64,000 nucleotides of DNA from Betaproteobacteria bacterium. GTDB taxonomy: Bacteria > Pseudomonadota > Gammaproteobacteria > Burkholderiales > Rhodocyclaceae. The DNA lies in NCBI GenBank assembly GCA_009777245.1, contig WRMF01000003.1:1-64000 (forward strand), given 5' to 3'. Positions 1 to 8,126 of the stretch are shown piece by piece. How positions within the stretch are numbered: the stretch's first letter is position 1; every line of letters begins with the position of its first letter. The notes below the pieces were generated by a model. The model searched no databases and was not told the origin of the DNA. It saw nothing but the letters and a program-made list of their open reading frames with translations. The translations under genes were made by a program, and so were the position numbers.

Positions 1-248
<248 letters not shown>

Positions 249-262
249 GGCCGTCTTACATC

Positions 263-306
263 TCCCGCTTGCGGTTGCGCCGCGAGATCTAAAGCCGCAA
301 GCGGGA
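263..306. repeat. Palindrome after gdhA (CCCGCTTGCGG type)
   Basis: TCCCGCTTGCGG at 263–274 is matched by its exact reverse complement at 295–306, with a 20-base loop. There is no T-tract, so it is a poor intrinsic terminator. The CCCGCTTGCGGG core recurs in other gaps of this window (near 19080 and 47530), so I read it as a dispersed palindrome that may stabilise the gdhA 3' end. Confidence 0.6.
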
Positions 307-391
307 ACATGCGTATGCTTGCCGGAAATTTGCCGGATATGACAGGACAGATTGACCAGACATCATCGCAGAGGCGGGTTAAAATGCAGGG

Positions 392-1315
392 ATGCTGACC
401 CGCTGCCCGTACTGCCAGACAGTCTTTCGCGCTTCTCGTGAGCAACTCGCCGCCCATTACGGGCAGGTTCGTTGCGGCATTTGTCGTCATCCTTTCGATG
501 CGGCAGCGCATCTGGTGAAAGAGGGCGAAGATATTTTCCTGTTCTCATGGAATGAAGGCGAGACGCAATCAGAACTGCCGAACATAACGCCGGAGAAAAC
601 ACCGAACACGGATGCCGTCGCAACCATAAAACCCAATTTCCCGAAAGAGGATCCGGCTGCCGTATTACCCCTGCTGGATCCTATTGACGAACTTCTCGCG
701 TCCCAGGAAAAACCGTACTCGCTGCGAAAAACACACGCGCAAAATACAGCGGATGAAATTCGTCAGCACGGTCTGGAAAGCGGTCTGTCAGCCGCGCGTC
801 AAATGCGGGAACCGCCCGATAATTGGAGCAAAGCTCCGCTTGCTGGCGACATGCCTTCACACACGCTCTGGCCTTTCGTTCTGACAGCCGTTATTTTTGC
901 CTTTCTGCTCGTTGTCCAGGTGATATTGCACTTCAGAAGCGAAATAAACTATAACTCGCCTGTCTTTGCCGATATCTTTCGGGCGTTGGACATAGACATA
1001 CCCTCCCCCCGCGAACCCGAATATCTGTCCATTGAAGGCTCTGAGCTGCAAACACTGGGGGAGCCGGACATCTTCAAACTGTACGCCACAATCCGCAACA
1101 AGGCGCATTACCCGCTGGCCTGGCCGTATCTGGAACTCACCCTGACCGACGCGTACAATACCGTGCTCGTACGCAAGGCATTCCAGCCGAGCGAATATCT
1201 TACGCGCGAGCAGGCAAGCGAGCCGTTCGCGCCCGGCGAGGTCTCAATCCGGCTTGATCTTGGCGCGCGCGCAATCGCTCCGACCGGCTACAATCTTTAC
1301 CTCTTTTATCCATAG
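392..1315 (+). CDS. Zinc-ribbon and DUF3426 membrane protein
   Basis: A 307-residue protein of unknown function. It opens with an MJ0042-type zinc ribbon: CPYC at residues 5–8 and CGIC at 28–31. A low-complexity polar linker follows, then a single transmembrane helix at about residues 159–181 (WPFVLTAVIFAFLLVV). The C-terminal domain matches the DUF3426 pattern (EGSELQ near the start, GYNLYLFYP at the end). The zinc ribbon should face the cytoplasm and DUF3426 the periplasm. In betaproteobacteria such genes often lie near prmA or a PfkB kinase; here the PfkB gene starts 11 bp downstream, suggesting one transcript. The ATG at 392 puts the first cysteine at residue 5, as usual in the family. 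Confidence 0.8.
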   Translation: MLTRCPYCQTVFRASREQLAAHYGQVRCGICRHPFDAAAHLVKEGEDIFLFSWNEGETQSELPNITPEKTPNTDAVATIKPNFPKEDPAAVLPLLDPIDELLASQEKPYSLRKTHAQNTADEIRQHGLESGLSAARQMREPPDNWSKAPLAGDMPSHTLWPFVLTAVIFAFLLVVQVILHFRSEINYNSPVFADIFRALDIDIPSPREPEYLSIEGSELQTLGEPDIFKLYATIRNKAHYPLAWPYLELTLTDAYNTVLVRKAFQPSEYLTREQASEPFAPGEVSIRLDLGARAIAPTGYNLYLFYP

Positions 1316-1326
1316 GATTTGCCGCC

Positions 1327-2283
1327 ATGTCCGCTCCATTTTCCGGCAATAACGCCGCGCTGATCTCCGGTTCGCTGGCCTACGACAGCATCATGGTTTT
1401 TCCGGGACGCTTCAAGGATCATATCCTGCCTGAGCAAATTCATATCCTGAATGTCGCCTTTCAGGTTCCGGAAATGCGGCGCGAATTCGGCGGCTGCGCG
1501 GGCAATATCGCCTATAACCTCAATCTTCTGGGCGGCTCGCCCCGCATCATGGCGACGGTAGGCGACGACTCCGCGTCCTACCGCGCCCGTCTGGAACAAC
1601 TCGGCATTCCGCTCGACAAGGTGCGGCAGGTAGAGGGAACCTTGACCGCGCAAGCGTTCATCACGACCGATCTTGACGACAATCAGATAACTGCCTTTCA
1701 CCCCGGCGCGATGAACTTTTCGCACCTGAACCGTATTGCACCGGGCGATGCTGTGCTCGGTATCATATCTCCCGACGGACGGGAAGGTATGCTGCAACAT
1801 GCCCGCGATTTTGTCGCAGCAAAAATCCCCTTCATCTTCGATCCGGGCCAGGGCTTGCCGATGTTCTCCGGCGAAGAACTGCTCGCCTTTCTCGACATGG
1901 CGGATTATGCCTGTTTCAATGATTACGAAGCGCGTCTTACCAGCGAGCGCATCGGGCTTGCCATCGAGCATCTGGCCGAGCGGGTCAAGGCGCTTATTAT
2001 CACCCTGGGCGGCGAGGGCGCAAAGATATGGACGGACGGCGAATGCCTGTCCATTCCCGCTGTTCGCGCCGAGGCTCTGGCTGACCCTACCGGCTGCGGC
2101 GACGCGCACCGAGCCGGATTACTATATGGCCTCATCTCAGGTTTCGACTGGCAAAAGACAGGCTGTCTTGCGTCCCTCATGGGCGCGATTAAAATAGCCA
2201 GCCACGGCTCGCAAAACCACGCGCCCACGCAGGAATTCATCAACTCGCGCTTTAAGCGCGAATTCGGCGAGAATCTCTGGTAG
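1327..2283 (+). CDS. PfkB-family carbohydrate/adenosine kinase
   Basis: A 318-residue ribokinase-fold kinase, the size expected for PfkB enzymes. The N-terminal substrate-side motif is GGCAGNIAYNLNLLGG, at about residues 56–71. The C-terminal signature DPTGCGDAHRAGLLYG carries the anion hole and the catalytic Asp (GCGD in place of the usual GAGD). Close relatives in betaproteobacteria are usually annotated as adenosine kinases, but the substrate cannot be told from sequence alone; ribose, fructose or a nucleoside are all possible. The gene starts 11 bp after the DUF3426 gene and is probably co-transcribed with it. Confidence 0.85.
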   Translation: MSAPFSGNNAALISGSLAYDSIMVFPGRFKDHILPEQIHILNVAFQVPEMRREFGGCAGNIAYNLNLLGGSPRIMATVGDDSASYRARLEQLGIPLDKVRQVEGTLTAQAFITTDLDDNQITAFHPGAMNFSHLNRIAPGDAVLGIISPDGREGMLQHARDFVAAKIPFIFDPGQGLPMFSGEELLAFLDMADYACFNDYEARLTSERIGLAIEHLAERVKALIITLGGEGAKIWTDGECLSIPAVRAEALADPTGCGDAHRAGLLYGLISGFDWQKTGCLASLMGAIKIASHGSQNHAPTQEFINSRFKREFGENLW

Positions 2284-2310
2284 ACTCGCTGGTTTTCTTT
2301 CACAACGAAT

Positions 2311-2958
2311 ATGCTCATGCCTTACTCGCAACGCGGTTTCACCCTGATCGAAATTGCCCTTGTGCTCGTTATCATCGGCCTGCTTTTGGGCGGTATGCTG
2401 AAAGGTCAGGAACTGATCGTCCAGGCCAGAATCAAAAACATCATCAGCGACATGAACAGCATTTCGGTAGCCGCATACACCTATCAAGACCGTTACCGCG
2501 CCTTGCCCGGCGATGAGCGCGACGTTTCCCGCCGCTGGAGCAATGAAACGGGCGGCAATGGCGATGGCGTCATCTGCGGCGCGTACAACGGCGGCGGAAC
2601 AGGCGGCGTCGCCTGTAACTCCGCTACTGAATCCGTCCTTGTCTGGCGGCATCTGCGCCAGGCCGGACTGCTTACCGGCTCAGTCGAGGGCGGCATTCCG
2701 CAGAATGCCGCAGGCGGCCTGATCGGCATCCAGAACGGAGCGTTTGGCCTGGCCGGACATGTTGTCTGCGTCAGCAACCTGCCCGCGAAAATCGCCGCCG
2801 CGATTGACTCCCAGCTTGATGACGGCTTACCGCAAAGCGGCAGCGTGCGCGCGATACGGCAAGGCGCGCCCAATCCTGCCGCCGAAGCCGGACTCCCCGT
2901 TGATACCGGATATCTGGACGACGGCGGACAAACATATCTGCTTTGCAAAACGCTATGA
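2311..2958 (+). CDS. Prepilin-like protein with type IV N-terminal methylation motif
   Basis: A 215-residue protein with a class III (prepilin) signal: RGFTLIEIALVLVIIGLLLG, where cleavage by PilD would fall after the Gly and expose Phe-Thr-Leu-Ile-Glu. The hydrophobic helix is followed by a soluble head containing YRALPGDE and a Gly/Asn-rich stretch (GNGDG), a pattern found in minor pilins or pseudopilins. Six cysteines or fewer are visible and no pilus operon surrounds it. The only related gene in the window is the GspE/PilB-type ATPase at 41 kb. It ends 13 bp before ubiA. Whether it serves a type IV pilus or a type II secretion system is unresolved. The ATG at 2317 is an alternative start. 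Confidence 0.8.
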   Translation: MLMPYSQRGFTLIEIALVLVIIGLLLGGMLKGQELIVQARIKNIISDMNSISVAAYTYQDRYRALPGDERDVSRRWSNETGGNGDGVICGAYNGGGTGGVACNSATESVLVWRHLRQAGLLTGSVEGGIPQNAAGGLIGIQNGAFGLAGHVVCVSNLPAKIAAAIDSQLDDGLPQSGSVRAIRQGAPNPAAEAGLPVDTGYLDDGGQTYLLCKTL

Positions 2959-2971
2959 CAGGAAGGCTTTC

Positions 2972-3859
2972 ATGACCTTGCAGCAACTAAAAGAGAGACT
3001 GATAGCCTACGAAGAGTTGATGCGGTTGAACATGGTCGGGGGGCTGCTCTTGCTCTGGCCGCAGATGTGGGCGCTGTGGCTGGCATCCAAAGGCAGCCCT
3101 GACCCTGTTTGGATAGCGATTTTCGCAATCGGCGCGATCCTTATGCATTCGGCGGGATGTATCGCCAATGACTATGCCGACAGGAAATTCGACATCCGTG
3201 TGGCGCGCACAAAATCGCGTCCGCTGGTTTCAGGCACGGTCAGCGTACCGGAAGCCTTCATCCTGATGGCTCTCTGCTGCCTCGTCTGTTTTTTGCTGAT
3301 CTTGCCGCGCTTGACCCCGCTTTTCATGGCATTTACCGCCATTGCGCTTGTTGTTGCCTTTTCCTATCCTTTCGCCAAACGTTTTTTCCCGTTGCCGCAA
3401 GTCTGGCTTGGATTTGCCTTTGGCCTTGGCATTCCGATGGCCTGGGTTGCGGAAACGGGGCAAACCTCGATGGAGACCTGGATACTCGTCGTCGCCAACA
3501 TTTTTTGGGTGCTTGCCTACGATACCGAATATGCGATGACCGACCGTCCCGACGACCTGAAGATCGGCATTCATACTTCCGCGATTACCTTTGGCCGCCA
3601 TGACGTGCTGGCTGTCATGTGCAGCTACGGCATATCCTTTGCGCTCATCGCCTGGGTGGGTCTTGACGCGGGACTGGGCGCGGTTTTTCTCGCTTCGCTT
3701 ATCATTGCCTTCCTCTTTGCCGGACATCACTATACCCTTATCCGCAATCGGGAAAGCGAAGGCTGCATGAAGGCGTTTTCCCAGAACAACTGGGTAGGCA
3801 TGACCATTTTTGCCGGAATCGCCCTCGATTATCTGCTGCAAGGGCATATGCTGTTTTAG
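2972..3859 (+). CDS. ubiA: 4-hydroxybenzoate polyprenyltransferase
   Basis: An integral membrane prenyltransferase of 295 residues that attaches the polyprenyl tail to 4-hydroxybenzoate in ubiquinone synthesis. Both Asp-rich Mg-diphosphate motifs are present: NDYADRKFD (residues 66–74) and YDTEYAMTDRPDD in the middle of the protein. About eight hydrophobic helices are apparent. The ORF track extends the frame to 2744, but that region overlaps the prepilin gene; the ATG at 2972 has GGAAGG a few bases upstream and fits the family's usual length. ubiC, its frequent neighbour, is absent here. Confidence 0.95.
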   Translation: MTLQQLKERLIAYEELMRLNMVGGLLLLWPQMWALWLASKGSPDPVWIAIFAIGAILMHSAGCIANDYADRKFDIRVARTKSRPLVSGTVSVPEAFILMALCCLVCFLLILPRLTPLFMAFTAIALVVAFSYPFAKRFFPLPQVWLGFAFGLGIPMAWVAETGQTSMETWILVVANIFWVLAYDTEYAMTDRPDDLKIGIHTSAITFGRHDVLAVMCSYGISFALIAWVGLDAGLGAVFLASLIIAFLFAGHHYTLIRNRESEGCMKAFSQNNWVGMTIFAGIALDYLLQGHMLF

Positions 3860-4050
3860 AGCGGTTTTGGCGGATACATTTTATAGCGATTTCCGCAAAT
3901 AACGTTACTATCAGAGGGGGATAACCACACCGCTGTAGGGGTTAAAAATTTTTAACCCCTTCGCTGCAAGCGAGAGAGAGGCGGGGGGAGAGAGCTTGTC
4001 GCACTGTGATTGTTGCCAGACTAGGGAAAAGTGTACGCGCTTAAAACCGA
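3860..4050 (-). repeat. Dispersed repeat R1 with a 24-bp perfect palindrome
   Basis: The ubiA–speD gap (365 bp) has no gene of its own. Most of it is a repeat whose reverse complement matches 11913–12075 along its length: GCGCGTACACTTTT at one end, a C/T-rich stretch, then a palindrome, then GTGGTTAT. The palindrome here is AGGGGTTAAAAA/TTTTTAACCCCT at 3937–3960. Shorter relatives lie at 30746, 33759, 35783 (reverse) and 55378 (reverse). Confidence 0.75.
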
Positions 4051-4130
4051 TCCATTATGACGACCGGACAACTTGCGTGCCACAAAACCGGACAGATTGA
4101 AAATCGGCGACGCGCGATAACAAAAATATC

Positions 4131-4158
4131 TTGGCAACGCCTCGCATAGTGGTATACA
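4131..4158 (+). promoter_or_regulatory. Likely promoter of speD–speE
   Basis: TTGGCA at 4131–4136 and TATACA at 4153–4158 with a 16-bp spacer form a sigma-70-type promoter about 70 bp before the speD start. A small hairpin, CCGC TGTTTC GCGG, followed by seven T lies between promoter and start and could act as a weak attenuator; that is inference. Confidence 0.55.
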
Positions 4159-4224
4159 ATTTGAAGTTCCGCTGTTTCGCGGGTTTTTTTCTTGCTTTTC
4201 CTTTTTTTATGGGGGGAAAAACAT

Positions 4225-4590
4225 ATGGATGGTGTCCATCTGTTAGGCGAGTGGTATGACTGTGATGTCCACACGCCGGAATTCAACCACGCTGAGGCAT
4301 TGCGCGAAGTTTGCCTGAAAGCTGTCGAAGATTCCGGGCTTACCACTGTCGGAGAACGTTTCTACCAATTTGAACCGCACGGCGTCACCGGCGCGGTGAT
4401 TCTGGCCGAGTCGCACCTGGCAATCCACACTTGGCCGGAATCGGGTTTTGTCACCATTGACGTGTATGTCTGCAACTACACCGCCGACAACACCGACAAG
4501 GCACAAAAACTCTACGACATAATCAGGACTGTCTTCAAACCGGCTCACGCGAATTTCCAGAAGATACTGCGAGGCGGTAAAAATGAATGA
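4225..4590 (+). CDS. speD: S-adenosylmethionine decarboxylase proenzyme (class 1B)
   Basis: A 121-residue proenzyme that cleaves itself to give a pyruvoyl cofactor and makes decarboxylated SAM, the aminopropyl donor for spermidine. The motif AESHLAIHTWPE carries the cleavage site Glu62–Ser63. His68 and Cys83 occupy the same positions as in the well-studied Thermotoga class 1B enzyme. I chose ATG 4225, preceded by GGGGGG, over the upstream start at 4192 because the N-terminus then matches the family. speE overlaps by 8 bp, so the two are translationally coupled. Confidence 0.95.
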   Translation: MDGVHLLGEWYDCDVHTPEFNHAEALREVCLKAVEDSGLTTVGERFYQFEPHGVTGAVILAESHLAIHTWPESGFVTIDVYVCNYTADNTDKAQKLYDIIRTVFKPAHANFQKILRGGKNE

Positions 4591-5455
4591 GCCGTCTCCC
4601 CCGGACGAAAGTACCCTGACGGAATTTCTGACGCCTGATTGGGGTTTTTGCATCCGTTCGTCCAAAAAACACGAAGAATTCCACTCCGGTCTGCAAGAAG
4701 TCGAGGTGCACGATTCACAATCGTTCGGAACCCTGTTCCGCCTTGACGGTCATTTCATGACATCGGAAAAGGACGAGTTTTTCTATCACGAAAATCTCGT
4801 CCATATGGCGGCAATTACGCATGATCTGCCTCGCCGCGCGCTTATCGTTGGCGGCGGCGACGGCGGCACGGCTGAAGAACTGTTCAAGCATCCGAGCGTC
4901 GAACATATAACCCTGGTGGAAATTGACCAGGCGGTCGTCAATATCGCCCAACGCTACCTGAAGCGTGTGCACCACGGCAGTCTTGACGATCCGCGCCTGA
5001 CGCTGAAAATCGAGGATGGCTTTGCATATGTTCAAGCCAACGCCGATCCGTTTGATTTGATCGTGCTTGACTTGACCGACCCTGGCGGCCCGTCGACGCA
5101 GCTTTACACCCTGGAATTTTATCGCGCCTGCGCCGCCCGTCTGGGCGATAACGGCATCATGACGCTGCACATCGCCAGTCCGCTTGCCAACCCGATGCGG
5201 ATCACCGAAACATTGCGGCTGCTCGCGGAAGCATTCAACAACGTCGTGCCTTACCTTATATCGGTGCCGCTATACGGCGGGCTGTGGGTGATGGCGTTCT
5301 GCTCGCAGCGAGCCGACCCGCGCAAACTGACTGCCGAAGCAGTCGAATCAAGGCTAGGAGAGCGCGGCATCCGCGATCTCCAGTACTACAACGGCGCAAT
5401 GCACGGCGCGGCTCTGGCCTTGCCGAATTTCATCCGCACGATATTGCCGCAGTAA
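4583..5455 (+). CDS. speE: Spermidine synthase
   Basis: A 290-residue aminopropyltransferase that uses the SpeD product to convert putrescine to spermidine. The Rossmann-fold glycine motif VGGGDGGTAEELFKHP and the acidic residue ending the second strand (LVEID) bind decarboxylated SAM. LDLTDPGGPS supplies the catalytic Asp loop. It overlaps speD by 8 bp (ATGAATGA), giving a two-gene polyamine operon. No ornithine or arginine decarboxylase gene is in the window, so putrescine must come from elsewhere. Confidence 0.96.
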   Translation: MNEPSPPDESTLTEFLTPDWGFCIRSSKKHEEFHSGLQEVEVHDSQSFGTLFRLDGHFMTSEKDEFFYHENLVHMAAITHDLPRRALIVGGGDGGTAEELFKHPSVEHITLVEIDQAVVNIAQRYLKRVHHGSLDDPRLTLKIEDGFAYVQANADPFDLIVLDLTDPGGPSTQLYTLEFYRACAARLGDNGIMTLHIASPLANPMRITETLRLLAEAFNNVVPYLISVPLYGGLWVMAFCSQRADPRKLTAEAVESRLGERGIRDLQYYNGAMHGAALALPNFIRTILPQ

Positions 5456-5544
5456 GCTAATTTGTAGTGGATGAAGGAATCCTGACCGGAAGGCAGGGGG
5501 AAGGGGCGCCGCTTTTCTGCGCCGAACGCGCAAACTTGCCAGGA

Positions 5545-5582
5545 TTGAGTCACCTAGCCATGAATGGCTAGGATTGCGCTTG
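5545..5582 (-). repeat. Short hairpin element E (GGTGACTCAA end) overlapping the ptsI stop
   Basis: On the minus strand the sequence runs AAGCGCAATCC, then the perfect palindrome CCTAGCCATTCATGGCTAGG, then GGTGACTCAA. The first part matches the beginning of the repeat at 9682 and the last part matches its end, as if the middle had been deleted. The ptsI stop codon TAG lies inside the palindrome, so the last ptsI codons (QAQS) are contributed by the repeat. Confidence 0.6.
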
Positions 5583-7310
5583 ACGCGAGTTCAATTTTGC
5601 CACCGCCTCTTCAACCTTGCCCGTTTCGCCCCGCTTGATGATGCGGCGGGCGAGGGGAGCTATCTCGCCGACATCCGCCTGAATTATGCGGCTTTTGATC
5701 TCCATGATCTGTGAAGAATGCATGGAAAAATCCTTTAGCCCCATACCCAAAAGCAGCCTGGTAAATTTCGGGTCGCCTGCCATTTCGCCGCAGACCGAAA
5801 CAGGGACGCCCGCTTTCTCGCCGCTGGTCAAAACATGCGCGATGAGTGTAAGCACAGCCGGGTGAAGGGAATCATATAAATCGGCAACTTCTTCATCGCT
5901 GCGATCAACGGCAAGGGTATACTGGATCAGGTCGTTGGTTCCGATGGAAAGGAAGGAAAGCCGTTTCAGGAACGTTTGGACGATCAATGCCGCGCCCGGC
6001 ACTTCAATCATGCCGCCAACCTCGATGTCATGATTGAAAGGGATGTTTTCTCCCGACAAACTGGCCTTGGCTTGTGCGAGTGCGCTTAAGGAAGCGTCTA
6101 TCTGGCGCGCGTGCGACAGCATCGGGAACAAAATTTTTACCTTGCCATAGTGCGAGGCGCGCAAAATGGCGCGCAACTGCGTATGAAACATTTTAGGCTC
6201 GACGAGCGACAAACGGATGGCGCGTCGCCCCAAGGCCGGATTGGTCGGGGTGCGCTGGAGATCCAGCATTTTATCCCCGCCCAAATCAAAGGTTCGGATA
6301 ACGGCAGGACGCCCGTCCAGAGCCTTGGCTACTGTCCGATAGGCTTCAAACTGCTCGTCTTCCGAAGGCAGATCGCCTCGCCCCAGAAAAAGAAATTCCG
6401 TGCGATAAAGGCCAATGCCTGAAGCGCCGGACTCCAGCACGGCGTCCATGTCGGAAGGCATCTCGATGTTGGCGAGCAGATTGATTCGGATACCGTCAAG
6501 CGTTTGGGAAAGGGTTGATTTCAGCCGTTTCAGCTTGCTGCGTTCCAGCTCCAGCAGTTCCTTCCTGATCCTGTACTCATCAAGCACCTGCTCATCCGGA
6601 TCAACAATCAAAACCCCGCGCTGGCCGTCCACAATCAGCCATTCGCCGTCCCGAATCATCGCCCGCGCGCTTACCAGTCCGACAATGGCCGGAATAGCCA
6701 TACTGCGCGCCAGAATGGCGGTATGTGAGGTTGCGCCGCCTACATCAGTGACAAAAGAGGCAAAATGATGCTTCTTCAAGTTGATCGCGTCGGTCGGCGA
6801 AAGATCGTGCGCGACGACAATACGGTTTGCCTCATCAGACAGCCCGCCTTTCGCTTTGGCAGATTTGCCCAGCAACTCCTGAACCACACGCTCGACGACT
6901 TGCATGACATCATATTTGCGCTCCCTTAGATACGGGTCGCCGACCTGCTCAAATTGCTCAACCAGTTGCTCCATGCGTTGCACAAGCGCCCATTCCGCAT
7001 TGCAAAGACGTTCCCGGATAATTTGCTTCGTAGCGTCCACCAGTTCCGGGTCGGCAAGAAAAAGCATGTGCAAATCAATGAAAGCTATCAATTCACCGGG
7101 TGCGACGGCGGAAGACTTGTTCTGCGCGCGCATATTCAGCAGTTCTTTCCGCACGGTATTCAAAGCGCGATCCAGACGTACGATTTCTCGCTCCGCCTGC
7201 CGCGCAGTCAATGTCAAGCGCGCCACATCAAGAGTGGCATGCGACATAAGCAGCGCGCGTCCGATGGCAATGCCGCCGGAGACGCCCAAACCGTGCATGG
7301 TAAAGCTCAC
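5568..7310 (-). CDS. ptsI: Phosphoenolpyruvate–protein phosphotransferase (PTS enzyme I)
   Basis: Enzyme I takes phosphate from PEP to a histidine and passes it to HPr. The phospho-His motif GGATSHTAILARSMAIPAIVG, the PEP-binding segments (GLYRTEFLF, ATIRTFDLGGDK-like) and the C-terminal VSVCGEMAGDP with its catalytic Cys are all present. The track start at 7340 is a TTG inside ptsH. A GTG at 7310 has GAGGAG seven bases upstream, starts four bases after the HPr stop, and gives the usual N-terminus VSFTMHGLGVSGGIAIG; this makes 580 residues. No sugar-specific EIIBC is nearby, so the chain may be regulatory, as is common in betaproteobacteria. The 3' end runs into repeat element E. Confidence 0.95.
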   Translation of the reverse strand: MSFTMHGLGVSGGIAIGRALLMSHATLDVARLTLTARQAEREIVRLDRALNTVRKELLNMRAQNKSSAVAPGELIAFIDLHMLFLADPELVDATKQIIRERLCNAEWALVQRMEQLVEQFEQVGDPYLRERKYDVMQVVERVVQELLGKSAKAKGGLSDEANRIVVAHDLSPTDAINLKKHHFASFVTDVGGATSHTAILARSMAIPAIVGLVSARAMIRDGEWLIVDGQRGVLIVDPDEQVLDEYRIRKELLELERSKLKRLKSTLSQTLDGIRINLLANIEMPSDMDAVLESGASGIGLYRTEFLFLGRGDLPSEDEQFEAYRTVAKALDGRPAVIRTFDLGGDKMLDLQRTPTNPALGRRAIRLSLVEPKMFHTQLRAILRASHYGKVKILFPMLSHARQIDASLSALAQAKASLSGENIPFNHDIEVGGMIEVPGAALIVQTFLKRLSFLSIGTNDLIQYTLAVDRSDEEVADLYDSLHPAVLTLIAHVLTSGEKAGVPVSVCGEMAGDPKFTRLLLGMGLKDFSMHSSQIMEIKSRIIQADVGEIAPLARRIIKRGETGKVEEAVAKLNSRQAQS

Positions 7311-7314
7311 GCCG

Positions 7315-7578
7315 CTACTCCTCGCCAAAACGGTTTTCAATCAGATCGACAATCGCGTTCATCGCCGCTTCTTCATCGCTCCCTGATGTTTCCAGAATCA
7401 GGCGTTTACCCTGTCCAGCAGCCAGCATCATCACACCCATGATGCTTTTTGCGTTGACCCTGCGTCCGCTACGTTCCAGCCAGATTTCGCAGGCAAACTT
7501 GCCGGCCAGTTGCGCGAGCTGCGCCGAAGGGCGGGCATGCAGCCCCAGTTTATTGAGAATCTCGACTTCCCGCTGCAT
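7315..7578 (-). CDS. ptsH: Phosphocarrier protein HPr
   Basis: An 87-residue HPr. GLHARPSAQ holds the phosphorylated His14 (His15 of the family) and AKSIMGVMML holds Ser45 (Ser46 of the family), the target of HPr kinase. Keeping Ser46 fits betaproteobacteria that encode HprK, which is not in this window. The start is the ATG at 7578, whose A is the last base of the upstream TGA (TGATG), with GGAGGA upstream; the track's TTG start adds one residue. It lies between the EIIA gene and ptsI in one operon. Confidence 0.95.
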   Translation of the reverse strand: MQREVEILNKLGLHARPSAQLAQLAGKFACEIWLERSGRRVNAKSIMGVMMLAAGQGKRLILETSGSDEEAAMNAIVDLIENRFGEE

Positions 7579-7979
7579 CAAACATCCTCCTGCATATTGA
7601 GCGCACCTATGCGCGCGCCGGAAAGAGCCTTGGCAATCATGGTTTCCATTCCTGCTTCGCGGTAGTTCAACGCGCGCAGGAGCATGGGCAGGTTGACGCC
7701 GGCAACGCCTTCCACCCGCCCCGATTCCAGCAATTTGTCGGCTATGTTCGCAGCAGTCGAGCCGTAGATATCCGTCATGACAAGCACTCCCTCGCCGTCG
7801 TCGACCTCAGCCAGCATGTTGCGTGCCGATGTGAGCACAGCCGTCGGATCCTCGCCTGCCGTCACCTCCAACTGTTTCAGGAGCGGCGGGCTTGTGTTTA
7901 GGATATGGCGCGCGCTTTGTAAAAGCGATTCGCCTAAGGTGCCGTGCGTGATAAGCATGATACCGATCATTTTATTCAT
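7578..7979 (-). CDS. PTS EIIA of the mannose family
   Basis: A 133-residue EIIA-Man-type protein. The active histidine is in MLITHGTLGESLL (His12) and the conserved MTDIYGSTAANI segment follows in the middle. It should take phosphate from HPr. EIIB, EIIC and EIID partners are not seen; in many betaproteobacteria this gene (ptsM/manX) stands alone with ptsH–ptsI as a regulatory branch rather than a sugar porter. It overlaps ptsH by one base. The ATG nine bases in (7970) is an alternative start. Confidence 0.9.
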   Translation of the reverse strand: MNKMIGIMLITHGTLGESLLQSARHILNTSPPLLKQLEVTAGEDPTAVLTSARNMLAEVDDGEGVLVMTDIYGSTAANIADKLLESGRVEGVAGVNLPMLLRALNYREAGMETMIAKALSGARIGALNMQEDV

Positions 7980-8027
7980 CCAAATGTAAGCGCCCCATTT
8001 TAACCGAATATCAGGTCATTCGCCTCA

Positions 8028-8126
8028 AAACAGAAGTCAGAAGTCAGGGATCAGGAGTCAGAAATCAGGCAAACCATCTGTACTCTGATACCTGTCCACT
8101 GACATCTACCTCCTGATCCCTAATCC
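8028..8126. repeat. Short GTCAGGGATCAG-type repeats
   Basis: The 140-bp gap before the YiiX-like gene contains iterated ATCAG/GTCAG units (AGTCAGGGATCAGGAGTCAG) and, about 60 bases on, an imperfect inverted counterpart (CTGATCCCTAATCCC). The same wording recurs just after lplT (near 20668, GTCAGGGATCAGTAATCAG). I see no gene in it. Confidence 0.5.

Noticed and set aside
4153-4225. Riboswitch before speD
   Set aside because: The leader after the likely start site is only about 60 bases, with one weak 4-bp stem; no known SAM or polyamine riboswitch layout can be drawn.
8028-8126. Possible CRISPR array
   Set aside because: The ATCAG/GTCAG units are short and irregular with no constant repeat–spacer length and no cas gene. 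No CRISPR array is visible anywhere in the window.
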